This document shows, in pieces, positions 17,203-24,800 of a stretch of 45,216 nucleotides of DNA (positions are counted from its first letter, which is position 1; each line of letters opens with the position of its first letter). Made by a program: the position numbers and the translations under genes. Origin of the DNA: Bacillus pseudomycoides (GTDB lineage Bacteria; Bacillota; Bacilli; Bacillales; Bacillaceae_G); the NCBI RefSeq assembly GCF_002551005.1, contig NZ_NVOY01000017.1:1-45216 (forward strand). Reading direction: 5' to 3'. Under the pieces are notes generated by a model. The model searched no databases. It saw only the letters and a program-made list of their open reading frames with translations, and was not told the origin of the DNA.

Positions 17203-17898
17203 ATGATATATAAACGAAGGCGTTTTGTATTTCAGATACTTTTAGTTAGTATTTGTTTGTTACTTGCTATGTTTATATCAAGCGGGGCACTTTATACACA
17301 GACGATTTTGAAAGAATTGTTGAAACAAGAGTGGCTGCTTACGGAGGGATGGAAGGTTCCTGAAACACCTAAGAAGAAAGAAGAAGTGATACCTCCTGAA
17401 AAAGGAAAACAGAAACAAACATCGAATAGCAAAAAAGGTAGAGAAGCGTTGATGGAACAAGATAATAGTGAAGTGGAAAAAAGAAACCCAGCGTCTCTTA
17501 CTAACAGTAATTCCTTCCCTAATCAGCAATTGTTCCTCATTCTTTCAGTTATGACAATCGTAATTGTTATAATTGTATTATATCGTTTGAAGAGAAAGAG
17601 AGGGGAAAGTGAAGCAGAAATTGTAAAGATGAGTAGTGAGCCGAAAGGTGAGGAGGCTACTATTCAGCAAGTTTTCTCTTCTTTACCAGAAAATAAAATT
17701 AGAGCCGCTGTTGCACAGTGGGAGCGAGCATTACCACAATATGAACAACGTCGTCCTTTTGAAACCATTCAACAATGGCTATTTCGTGTACGGAAAAGTA
17801 AAGATATTGTTTCAATCTACGAAGATGTTCGTTACGGACATCGCGATTTTTCTAGTGAAGACATAGAGAAAGTGAAAAAGTGGACGGAAGAAAATTGA
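17203..17898 (+). CDS. Membrane protein with C-terminal DUF4129 domain
   Basis: The 231-residue protein has an N-terminal membrane segment (about 9-27), a long charged low-complexity external linker rich in Lys, Glu and Gln, a second membrane segment (about 107-127), and a cytoplasmic DUF4129-like domain (about 155-228) with RAAVAQWERALP and YEDVRYGHRDFSSEDI. In many Bacillus operons this position is taken by a large TgpA-type transglutaminase whose tail is DUF4129. Here only the tail with its own two membrane segments is present. It is the last gene of the MoxR/DUF58 operon and follows a GGGAGG site. Confidence 0.75.
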   Translation: MIYKRRRFVFQILLVSICLLLAMFISSGALYTQTILKELLKQEWLLTEGWKVPETPKKKEEVIPPEKGKQKQTSNSKKGREALMEQDNSEVEKRNPASLTNSNSFPNQQLFLILSVMTIVIVIIVLYRLKRKRGESEAEIVKMSSEPKGEEATIQQVFSSLPENKIRAAVAQWERALPQYEQRRPFETIQQWLFRVRKSKDIVSIYEDVRYGHRDFSSEDIEKVKKWTEEN

Positions 17899-17903
17899 AA
17901 ATC

Positions 17904-17944
17904 AAAAAAACATCCTAAACTTGTTCAGTTTAGGATGTTTTTTT
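17904..17944. terminator. Bidirectional terminator
   Basis: CATCCTAAAC (17911-17920) pairs perfectly with GTTTAGGATG (17928-17937), flanked by A7 and T7 tracts, so it works on both strands. It overlaps the last codons and stop of brnQ (stop at 17930-17932). Confidence 0.9.
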
Positions 17945-19297
17945 ACGTGCAAGATCATGAGATGTATCTACACTAGAAGTATTTTTCCCTCGTAATAAAC
18001 TAATTCCATAGCCTAATACCGCTCCGATAAGTGCTGGCATAATCCATCCGAGTCCTGCATCATATAAAGGTAAGATGCGAGAGAATAAAGAATTGATTGC
18101 TTCAACTTTTAGATTCGCAGTATTTAGTCCATCAAAGAGACTGATAATAAAAGTGAACAGCAAGCTTACTTGATATACTTCTGATCTTCCTTTAAACACT
18201 CGGTGTAAAAACGTTAAGAAAATTAATACAATCGCTAACGGATATATCGCTGTTAATACAGGTACAGATATGGTAATCAGCTCTGTTAAGCCAAGGTTTG
18301 CAATGACAGCACTGAAAACAGCTAAAATAACAACAAATGTTTTATATGATATTTGTGGAAATACTTTATGGAAATAGGATGAACATGCTGTTGTAAGCCC
18401 AACACTTGTCGTTAAACAAGCTACAGTGATCATCAATCCTAAAAATAAATTTCCTAAAGAGCCGAAGTAGTAATTTGCAACTTTTGATAAAACTTCTCCG
18501 CCATTTTCTAAATGTCCTAATTTAGAAACACTAGAAGCGCCCATAAATGCAAGTGAAGTGTAAACGGCAATTAATACGACAGCGGCAATAAGCGATGCTT
18601 TTATACTAACATTGATAATCACTTTTTTGTCACTTACACCTTTTGCTTTAATCGCATTAATAACGATAATACCGAATACGAAAGCAGCCAGAGTATCCAT
18701 TGTTAAATAGCCTTGCTGGAAGCCTTTAAAGAATGAATTTGTAACAAATTCTTGTGTTGGAGATTGAATGTCACCAATTGGCTTAATGACAGCCGTAACA
18801 ACTAAAATACCGATAAATGATAATTTAATCGGAGTTAAAAACTTCCCGACAACATCAACAATCTTTGTAGGATTTAAAGAGAGTAAACAAGTAATACTGA
18901 AAAACACAATAGTGAAAATAATCAAAGGTAAATGACCACTATTTTCGCCTACGAATGGTTTTACACCAATTTCAAATGATACACTTCCTGCTCTAGGTAA
19001 AGCAAAAAGAGGACCAATTGCTAAATAAAGAATAAATGTGTATACACTCGCAAACCATGGGTGTACTCGACTTGCTAGTGCTTGTAAGTCATCACTACCG
19101 GAAACACCAAATGCTATTACACCAAGTAGTGGTACACCAACTCCTGTAATTAAAAATCCAGCGGTAGCAACCCATACGTTACTTCCTGCTGTTTGTCCTA
19201 ACATAGCAGGGAAAATTAAATTACCTGCTCCAAAGAAAAGGGCAAAGAGCATAAGCCCAATCACAAAAATATGTGAAGTTTGCACATTTTTTGACAC
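17930..19297 (-). CDS. brnQ: Branched-chain amino acid:cation symporter BrnQ
   Basis: This LIVCS-family transporter of about 455 residues has some 12 hydrophobic segments and the family signature LMLFALFFGAGNLIFPAMLG near the start, with DTLAAFVFGIIVINAIKAKG in the middle. It imports leucine, isoleucine and valine with Na+ or H+. The frame is open to 19348, but the GTG at 19297 lies 7 nt after GGAGG and starts SKNVQTSHIFVIG, so it is the true start. Family knowledge makes CodY control likely, and a CodY-like palindrome lies upstream. Confidence 0.92.
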   Translation of the reverse strand: MSKNVQTSHIFVIGLMLFALFFGAGNLIFPAMLGQTAGSNVWVATAGFLITGVGVPLLGVIAFGVSGSDDLQALASRVHPWFASVYTFILYLAIGPLFALPRAGSVSFEIGVKPFVGENSGHLPLIIFTIVFFSITCLLSLNPTKIVDVVGKFLTPIKLSFIGILVVTAVIKPIGDIQSPTQEFVTNSFFKGFQQGYLTMDTLAAFVFGIIVINAIKAKGVSDKKVIINVSIKASLIAAVVLIAVYTSLAFMGASSVSKLGHLENGGEVLSKVANYYFGSLGNLFLGLMITVACLTTSVGLTTACSSYFHKVFPQISYKTFVVILAVFSAVIANLGLTELITISVPVLTAIYPLAIVLIFLTFLHRVFKGRSEVYQVSLLFTFIISLFDGLNTANLKVEAINSLFSRILPLYDAGLGWIMPALIGAVLGYGISLLRGKNTSSVDTSHDLARKKTS

Positions 19298-19417
19298 GAA
19301 AAAACCTCCAAATTTAAATATTTTGAATTTTTTGTACGACGAGTACATTGCAAAGTCATTTTTTGTCGAATCACTAACGATAATAACAAAAATAAATTAT
19401 TATGCAAGACAAAAATG

Positions 19418-19432
19418 AATTTTTCGTAAATT
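19418..19432. promoter_or_regulatory. Candidate CodY-binding site
   Basis: AATTTTTCGTAAATT differs at three positions from the CodY consensus AATTTTCWGAAAATT and is itself a near-palindrome. It lies about 120 bp upstream of the brnQ start. This is a motif match only. Confidence 0.3.
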
Positions 19433-19481
19433 TATTTTTTCTATCATTTTTATTGTATAGAAAATTTAATCAATTATACAA

Positions 19482-19495
19482 ATTAAGCGCTTTCT
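19482..19495. promoter_or_regulatory. Candidate CcpA cre-like site
   Basis: ATTAAGCGCTTTCT contains the AAGCGCTT palindromic core common to cre boxes, but three outer positions do not match the consensus. It could serve either divergent gene. Weak evidence. Confidence 0.2.
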
Positions 19496-19663
19496 TTTTA
19501 TGGTGTATTGCAGGATGTCTTATGATGATTATTATTTTTATATAACAATTAAAATAACAATTTAAATATTTAGTTGTTTTGTAATTTTCTGATAAATAAT
19601 TTTATTTAATAGTTAATTTTGTGATATTCTGTAAAAAGAACGAATGTTTGTAGGAGGGTGGAT

Positions 19664-20116
19664 ATGGCTCAAACATCGATTGTTGAATATTGGAAGTATT
19701 ATTCTTATCTTACTAATGGTTTATTGGAGCACTTAAGTTCAGAAGATCTTTCTTTTCGACCGTATGAATCTATGAAAACATTAGGTGAAGAGCTTCGCCA
19801 TATTGCAGATGCACGTGAAATTTATCTACGTGCGATGATGAATAAAAGAGGGCCATCATGGCGAGAAAAACGGATGGATCCAGAAATGGCTGTAAATCTC
19901 GATAAGTTGAAAGTATATTATAGAGATTTAGAGAATGGTTACAAAATGTTTACTTCGAGTCAAATCGAGTGGGAAAGAACTGTGATTTGGGAAGAAATGA
20001 ATGATCCTGATATCGAAAAATGTTTCAATTGGCTGGTTCACTTTGAATGCACACATCAAGGGATATTAAGTGTGTACTTAACTGGACTACACATTGATTA
20101 TGATATTTCTAGTTAA
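19664..20116 (+). CDS. DinB-like four-helix protein
   Basis: The protein of about 150 residues is helical throughout. An early His-containing LRHIADAREIYL helix and a late LVHFECTHQGILSVYL helix match the metal-binding His pattern of the DinB/YfiT family. Family members include bacillithiol-dependent transferases and many of unknown role. The ATG at 19664 follows AGGAGGG. The MBL-fold gene starts 36 bp after its stop, so the pair is likely an operon. Confidence 0.78.
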   Translation: MAQTSIVEYWKYYSYLTNGLLEHLSSEDLSFRPYESMKTLGEELRHIADAREIYLRAMMNKRGPSWREKRMDPEMAVNLDKLKVYYRDLENGYKMFTSSQIEWERTVIWEEMNDPDIEKCFNWLVHFECTHQGILSVYLTGLHIDYDISS

Positions 20117-20152
20117 TATGTGCGCAATGAAATGAGGAGGAGTGAAATAAAG

Positions 20153-20977
20153 ATGAAGCATTATGTTTGTATTACATGTGGTGTACAATACCCACTTTTT
20201 GATGAACCACCCGTAAACTGTGTAATTTGTAATGAAGAACGTCAGTATGTAAATCCGATGGGGCAATCATGGACAACGTTAGACAGTCTACAGCAAAGCA
20301 AAACGTATAAGAATGAGATTGTAAAAGAAGAAGAAAATTTATATAGCATCACAACAAAACCAAAGTTTGCAATTGGTCAAAATGCTTATTTAGTCCAAAC
20401 GGATATATATAATTTGTTATGGGATTGTGTTACATATATTGATGAAGAGACTGTAGAAAGAATAAATGAACTAGGGGGAATTCATGGAATTGCTTTATCA
20501 CACCCGCATTATTATTCTACACAAGTAGAATGGGCAGAGCGATTTGATGTTCCTATTTACATTCATGAAGATGATAAGGAATGGGTAATACGTCCAAGTG
20601 AGCGTATCATATTTTGGTCTGGAGAATCTTTACAACTTTCTGAGAACCTTACGCTGTATCGTTTAGGTGGACATTTTAGAGGTGGCTCCGTATTACACTG
20701 GAAAAATGGAGATGATGGAAGAGGAGTTCTATTAACTGGAGATATTATTCAAGTCGTCGCTGATTCAAGATGGGTAAGCTTTATGTACAGTTATCCGAAT
20801 CTCATTCCATTACCAGCATGGAAAGTGAAAGAAATGGCTGAGAACGTAAAAGAGTTGAAGTTTAATCGATTGTATAATGCATTTCATGGAATTGTGCAGG
20901 GAAATGCAAATGAAGCTGTTCAGAAATCAGCGAAGAGGTATATTGAGGCGCTTGATGGGAAACTCATACAAAAATAA
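20153..20977 (+). CDS. MBL-fold metallo-hydrolase with N-terminal rubredoxin-like zinc ribbon
   Basis: The protein of about 274 residues begins with C6-x2-C9 and C23-x2-C26, a rubredoxin-like metal knuckle. A metallo-beta-lactamase-like domain follows: IALSHPHYYSTQVEWAERF in the place of the HxHxDH motif, GGHFRGGSVLHW with a third His ligand, and LLTGDIIQVV with the bridging Asp. The HxHxDH motif is degenerate (HPHYYST), so the metal site may be altered. The ATG at 20153 follows GAGGAGGAG with a rather long spacer. It is probably co-transcribed with the DinB-like gene. The substrate is unknown. Confidence 0.82.
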   Translation: MKHYVCITCGVQYPLFDEPPVNCVICNEERQYVNPMGQSWTTLDSLQQSKTYKNEIVKEEENLYSITTKPKFAIGQNAYLVQTDIYNLLWDCVTYIDEETVERINELGGIHGIALSHPHYYSTQVEWAERFDVPIYIHEDDKEWVIRPSERIIFWSGESLQLSENLTLYRLGGHFRGGSVLHWKNGDDGRGVLLTGDIIQVVADSRWVSFMYSYPNLIPLPAWKVKEMAENVKELKFNRLYNAFHGIVQGNANEAVQKSAKRYIEALDGKLIQK

Positions 20978-21045
20978 AAACTTTAATCAAACTTCTAAAT
21001 GATGAATTTTACAGAGTACTGATATAAAACAAATTTTGAATAAAA

Positions 21046-21080
21046 GTAAAGCGCAAAATCTTATAGACTTTGCGCTTTTA
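21046..21080. terminator. Bidirectional terminator
   Basis: AAAGCGCAAA (21048-21057) pairs with TTTGCGCTTT (21069-21078), flanked by A-rich and T-rich runs. It lies between the MBL-fold gene and the opposing DUF1272 gene. Confidence 0.85.
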
Positions 21081-21093
21081 TTACGTAAAACTG

Positions 21094-21267
21094 TTATTTC
21101 TTTTTCGGTCTTCGCACTAATTCACCACCACAATTTGTACAGACGTACTTTGTCTTTTCTGTACAAGATGGGCAAAAGGTGCATTCATATACACATATAT
21201 ATGCTTCTGAATCTCCTTGAAGGGAAGTATTACAAGTTTGACAGTTCGTTTTCATTTCTAGTGCCAT
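21094..21267 (-). CDS. DUF1272 small zinc-ribbon protein
   Basis: This 57-residue protein has eight cysteines in four pairs (C9/C12, C25/C29, C32/C35 and C43/C46), including YECTFCPSCTEK and YVCTNCGGELV. The pattern is that of the DUF1272 family of small cysteine-rich, presumably zinc-binding proteins of unknown role. The ATG follows AAGGAGAG at a good distance. It is convergent with the MBL-fold gene. Confidence 0.88.
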   Translation of the reverse strand: MALEMKTNCQTCNTSLQGDSEAYICVYECTFCPSCTEKTKYVCTNCGGELVRRPKKK

Positions 21268-21405
21268 GGGATTCTCTCCTTACATAGTGAAAAAAGTTTT
21301 ATAAGTATATGATAATATAGGATGGAGCTATTTTCCTTTCTGTTAATAATGCATTCTAAGATTTTTCTTTGTGTTTAAAACGAATTTATGAGAGGAACAT
21401 TACAA

Positions 21406-21864
21406 ATGAAAATAGATGTAATTGACGCACAAATCTTACAATGTTTAAATCAAAATTCTCGTCTTTCCATTCGTGAACTATCTAAAAAAGTTAATTTGTC
21501 TGCGCCTTCCGTGGCTGAAAGAGTACGGAAGTTAGAGGATGAGGGGATTATTGAAGGGTATACGACAAAAATTAATTATGATAAGTTAGGGTTTAATATT
21601 CACGCTGTATTAGAAGTGAAAACAAAAAATGGACAGTGTGAAAGGTTTAGAGCATACATGAAAGATTATCCGAGAGCTGTTTTTTGTTATCGCGTAGCAG
21701 GACCTACTAATTATATAGTGAAAATTTCTGTTCGAAGCTTTCAAGAAGTAGAAGCCTTTATCGATGATGTTTCAAAATTTGCTGAAACAGTTACACATGT
21801 TATTTTTTCAGAAGTAGGAATAGGCAATAATGTGTTAGACTATTATAGTCCAGAAGAGATGTAA
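21406..21864 (+). CDS. Lrp/AsnC family transcriptional regulator
   Basis: The protein of about 152 residues starts with DVIDAQILQCLNQNSRLSIR. Its helix-turn-helix (about residues 18-42) contains LSKKVNLSAPSVAERVRKLE, followed by the GIIEGYTTKI hinge and a C-terminal RAM/AsnC domain for amino-acid sensing. The ATG at 21406 follows GAGAGGA; the ATG at 21388 lacks a ribosome binding site. It is convergent with an EamA transporter gene, the usual target class of such regulators. Confidence 0.92.
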   Translation: MKIDVIDAQILQCLNQNSRLSIRELSKKVNLSAPSVAERVRKLEDEGIIEGYTTKINYDKLGFNIHAVLEVKTKNGQCERFRAYMKDYPRAVFCYRVAGPTNYIVKISVRSFQEVEAFIDDVSKFAETVTHVIFSEVGIGNNVLDYYSPEEM

Positions 21865-21882
21865 CGAATAAAATAAGCTATG

Positions 21883-21920
21883 AAAAAACAAGGATGGCAT
21901 TTACACCACCCTTGTTTTCT
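21883..21920. terminator. Bidirectional terminator
   Basis: AAAACAAGG (21885-21893) pairs with CCTTGTTTT (21910-21918), with an inner TGG/CCA after one mismatch and A/T-runs on both sides. It serves the convergent Lrp-like and EamA genes. Confidence 0.85.
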
Positions 21921-22853
21921 TTATTTATCATTGGTATATAGAATTTTATATTTATTGTGTGAAGATGTCTCTCTTTTATCAATTGTAACAATAAGAACAC
22001 TCACTACAATGAGAAAAGCTCCAATAAAAAATGTAGTTTTTAGCTCTTCATCCAGTAGTAACCATCCAAGAAATGATCCAACAAGAGGCTGAAAAAAGAA
22101 AAAGAGTGAACCAATTCCTGCATCCATTAACTCCATACCTTTGTTCCATAGAAAAAATGCACCAGCGGTTGAAATGATACCAAGGTAGAAAACTCCTAAG
22201 ATCATCAATGTGTTAAGGTTCTGTATGCGGTATGTTTGTAATTCCCATATCATGCATGGCGTAATAAACAAAATCGCAAACAATATTGCATACGTTGTAA
22301 TGATTAAGGACGAAAAACGTTGCGAGGCGATTTTGACGTATATCGATAATAATGCCCACGTAATAGCAGCCCCGACTAAGATGGTAGCTCCTGTGAAATA
22401 CGTTCCAACTTTTATATCCCATCCGATAACGATGATAACACCTATTGTTGCTAGGAGTACGGAAATAAATTTACGAATGGTAATATGTTCTTTTACTATT
22501 ATTCTTGCAAAAATAATCATAAAGGCTGGTGTTGCCGATGTCACTAAAGAACCTGTATGGGCATCGGACAATTTTGTTCCAATGAATTGAAATGTAATGG
22601 AAACAAAATAACCGATAAACCCGATCCAAGCAAATAATAACCAATCATTTTTCGTGATTGAAATCTTCGTTTTCTGTTTTCGCTGTGTGATTTGTAAAAT
22701 GATAAACAAAATCGCAAAAGCGATAACGAAGCGTAACCAAACAAGCGTAAGCGGGGGAATAAACTCTAATACGTATTTACTGACAACGTACATGCCTCCC
22801 CAAATGCTTGCAGCAAGCGATAAACAAAATGCACCGAGTAATGAATGTTTCAT
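21921..22853 (-). CDS. EamA/DMT-family transporter
   Basis: The 310-residue protein has about 10 membrane segments in two EamA repeats. The first begins AASIWGGMYVVSKYVL and contains TSATPAFMIIFARII; the second contains GVFYLGIISTAGAFFLWNKG and FFFQPLVGSFLGWLLL. Family members export amino acids and metabolites. The ATG follows GGAGGT. It lies between two Lrp/AsnC regulator genes, which suggests amino-acid-linked control, but the substrate is not known. Confidence 0.9.
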   Translation of the reverse strand: MKHSLLGAFCLSLAASIWGGMYVVSKYVLEFIPPLTLVWLRFVIAFAILFIILQITQRKQKTKISITKNDWLLFAWIGFIGYFVSITFQFIGTKLSDAHTGSLVTSATPAFMIIFARIIVKEHITIRKFISVLLATIGVIIVIGWDIKVGTYFTGATILVGAAITWALLSIYVKIASQRFSSLIITTYAILFAILFITPCMIWELQTYRIQNLNTLMILGVFYLGIISTAGAFFLWNKGMELMDAGIGSLFFFFQPLVGSFLGWLLLDEELKTTFFIGAFLIVVSVLIVTIDKRETSSHNKYKILYTNDK

Positions 22854-22988
22854 AATTATATGACCTCCGTCTATTTTTAGGAATACGTATCCTTAAGACG
22901 AAGCAATTATTATGCCCGTCTTAGAGACGGATTACTGGTTGATCATTTTCAAATAAGTTGTTGTAATACATCACAATTCTCCTTTCTA

Positions 22989-23414
22989 TCATAAAGAATT
23001 TTCTTTTACTTGGTGAATGGATAAATTTAAGCGATAGTTACCAAACCTTAAAATTTCCTTTAATAAGTTATGCAAATTTTCTTGGGAGTCTATTTGTACT
23101 TTGAGGAAATAACATCCTTCACCACTAATTTTATGAGCTTCTACAATGGAATCTTCTTTTGTAATAAATGATGTGAATGTAGAGTGTTCATTTGTCTTCA
23201 TAAAAGCCGTGATGAAAGCAGTATACTGCATGCCTAACTTCAAATGATCTACTAAAATAGTATACGCTTTTATTACTCCTTCATCCTCCATTTTTCGAAT
23301 ACGGTTTCCAACGGATTGTCCTGTCATATGTACGCTTTTCCCAATATCTTTCCACTGCATTCGTGAATTAGTCTTGAGTAAATCAAGAATTTGCAAATCT
23401 GTTGAATCAATCAT
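22989..23414 (-). CDS. Lrp/AsnC family transcriptional regulator
   Basis: The protein of about 141 residues starts IDSTDLQILDLLKTNSRM, then has an HTH with IGKSVHMTGQSVGNRIRKME, the hinge GVIKAYTILV, and a C-terminal ligand domain with AHKISGEGCYFLKVQ. The ATG at 23414 follows AAAGGG; upstream ATGs in the same frame lack a ribosome binding site. It sits upstream of the EamA transporter on the same strand and divergent from the cysteine hydrolase gene (125 bp apart), so it may control either. Confidence 0.9.
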   Translation of the reverse strand: MIDSTDLQILDLLKTNSRMQWKDIGKSVHMTGQSVGNRIRKMEDEGVIKAYTILVDHLKLGMQYTAFITAFMKTNEHSTFTSFITKEDSIVEAHKISGEGCYFLKVQIDSQENLHNLLKEILRFGNYRLNLSIHQVKENSL

Positions 23415-23539
23415 CGTACAAAACCCTTTCATGGTGAAATCATATGAAGTCAAAGTCTTTCATGAGAATGTTTTGGCTAACTCGATAAAGCTCTATAATT
23501 AGATTATAACTTAATTTTCAAAATATTGGAGGGCTAATA

Positions 23540-24091
23540 ATGAAAACGGGACTTATATTAATTGATATTCAAAATGATTATTTTCCAGGTGGAAAATGTG
23601 AATTATATGAACCATTAAAAGCGGTTGAAAATGCAAAAAAAGTGTTAGATTTCTTTAGGGAAATGCATTTACCTGTATTTCATGTGCAACATATTTCAGT
23701 AAAGGAAGGAGCTACTTTTTTTCTTCCGAATACAGAAGGTGTAAAATTTCATTCTAGTGTAGAAGCTTTAAAAAATGAATTTGTTGTACAAAAAAATTAT
23801 CCAAACAGCTTTCGAAAAACAAAATTACTTGAATTACTTCAGCGAGAGGGAATTGATCACTTGGTGATATGCGGAATGATGACGCATATGTGCATTGATA
23901 CAACAGTAAGAGCTGCTAGTGATTTAGAGTTTAGATGTACAGTAATTGCAGATTCCTGTGCGACAAAAGACCTTATATTTAACAATGAACAGCTTCATGC
24001 CAAACATGTCCATGCGGTATTCATGAGTGCTTTAAATAATATGTTTGCGAATGTCATTGAAACAAAAGAATTTTTATCAAGTAACATATAG
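23540..24091 (+). CDS. Isochorismatase-like cysteine hydrolase
   Basis: The 183-residue protein has the catalytic triad of the family: Asp9 in LILIDIQNDYFPGG, Lys85 in VVQKNYPNSF, and Cys118 in GMMTHMCIDTTVRAA with the preceding cis-peptide region. These enzymes hydrolyse amides or related C-N bonds (nicotinamide, N-carbamoyl compounds) or isochorismate. The substrate here is not defined. The ATG follows GGAGG. It is divergent from an Lrp-type regulator. Confidence 0.9.
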   Translation: MKTGLILIDIQNDYFPGGKCELYEPLKAVENAKKVLDFFREMHLPVFHVQHISVKEGATFFLPNTEGVKFHSSVEALKNEFVVQKNYPNSFRKTKLLELLQREGIDHLVICGMMTHMCIDTTVRAASDLEFRCTVIADSCATKDLIFNNEQLHAKHVHAVFMSALNNMFANVIETKEFLSSNI

Positions 24092-24093
24092 TA

Positions 24094-24146
24094 AGTAAAA
24101 GAAGCTATTCTACGGCATGTAGATTTGTAGCTTATTTTACTTTTTG
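24094..24146 (+). terminator. Rho-independent terminator
   Basis: AGTAAAAGAAGCTA (24094-24107) pairs with TAGCTTATTTTACT (24128-24141) with one mismatch, followed by a T-run. It lies directly after the cysteine hydrolase gene. Confidence 0.75.
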
Positions 24147-24269
24147 TGCGGAAGAAAGTGAATCTTAATATTTTTATAAACTGTTATTTCCAACCGTAAC
24201 GTTTGACTGTACAGTTTATGTATTGTATGATGTTTGTAACATATACGGGGAGGGAAGGTCGTTGGGAAG

Positions 24270-24677
24270 GTGTACCGAATCGGACAGTTGGCTCACATGG
24301 CTCATGTTTCGAAACGAACGATTGATTATTATACGAATCTAGGTATTTTGAAAGCGGAGCGATCTCAATCAAATTATCGCTACTACGACGAAACAGCAAT
24401 TGACACATTACGTTTTATTGAGAGATGTAAAGAAATGCATATACCGCTTTCTGAAATTAAGGATAGGATCGAGGAGAAAAAAAAGCTGCTCGGTGTTAAT
24501 GAGGACGTTTCGGAACAAGTAAATGATGTAACAGAGCGTATTCACCGTTTGGAAACGGAATTAGTAGAATTAAAACCGTTATTAGATGGGTTAACAGATT
24601 CACAGCGCGAAAAACTAACGAAACATTTATCAACTCAAACGACAGCTTTAATACAATCTCTTATCTTGCTATTATAG
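24270..24677 (+). CDS. MerR family transcriptional regulator
   Basis: The 135-residue protein has a typical MerR DNA-binding domain: YRIGQLAHMAHVSKRTIDYY (helix-turn-helix), TNLGILKAERS, YRYYDETAIDTLRFI and the wing residues. A coiled-coil dimerisation helix (about 70-110) follows. The short C-terminus has no metal-binding cysteines, so the inducer is unknown. The GTG at 24270 is the only reasonable start in this frame; GGGAGGG lies about 14 nt upstream. It precedes the CNNM/CorC gene and might regulate it. Confidence 0.88.
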   Translation: MYRIGQLAHMAHVSKRTIDYYTNLGILKAERSQSNYRYYDETAIDTLRFIERCKEMHIPLSEIKDRIEEKKKLLGVNEDVSEQVNDVTERIHRLETELVELKPLLDGLTDSQREKLTKHLSTQTTALIQSLILLL

Positions 24678-24765
24678 TAGATAGGACTATCCACCCTTTA
24701 ATTTCTGTATAGCGCTTTATTTTCTAAATTTAGAGAGTAAAAGAAAGTAATTATTTATACAGGAG

Positions 24766-24800
24766 GTGGACACCTTAGTTTTGAAACTAAGGGGGATTCT
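24766..24800 (+). promoter_or_regulatory. Hairpin in the translation-initiation region of the CorC-like gene
   Basis: CCTTAGTTT and AAACTAAGG form a tight 9-bp hairpin (about 24774-24793). It lies between a strong AGGAGGTGG (from 24761) and the TTG start at 24801, and its 3' arm overlaps a second ribosome binding site (AAGGGGGA). Folding could bring the distant Shine-Dalgarno close to the start or mask the near one. Structure read directly; function inferred. Confidence 0.4.

Larger units (their letters stand above)
19298..19663. other. Intergenic region between divergent brnQ and DinB genes
   Basis: A very AT-rich 366-bp region that must hold both promoters. It includes a CodY-like palindrome at 19418-19432 and a CcpA cre-like core AAGCGCTTT near 19485-19493. 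No coding sequence is seen. Confidence 0.5.

Noticed and set aside
21036-21287. An 83-codon open frame on the plus strand
   Set aside because: It is a shadow of the DUF1272 gene on the opposite strand (21094-21267), which has eight ordered cysteines and a ribosome binding site.
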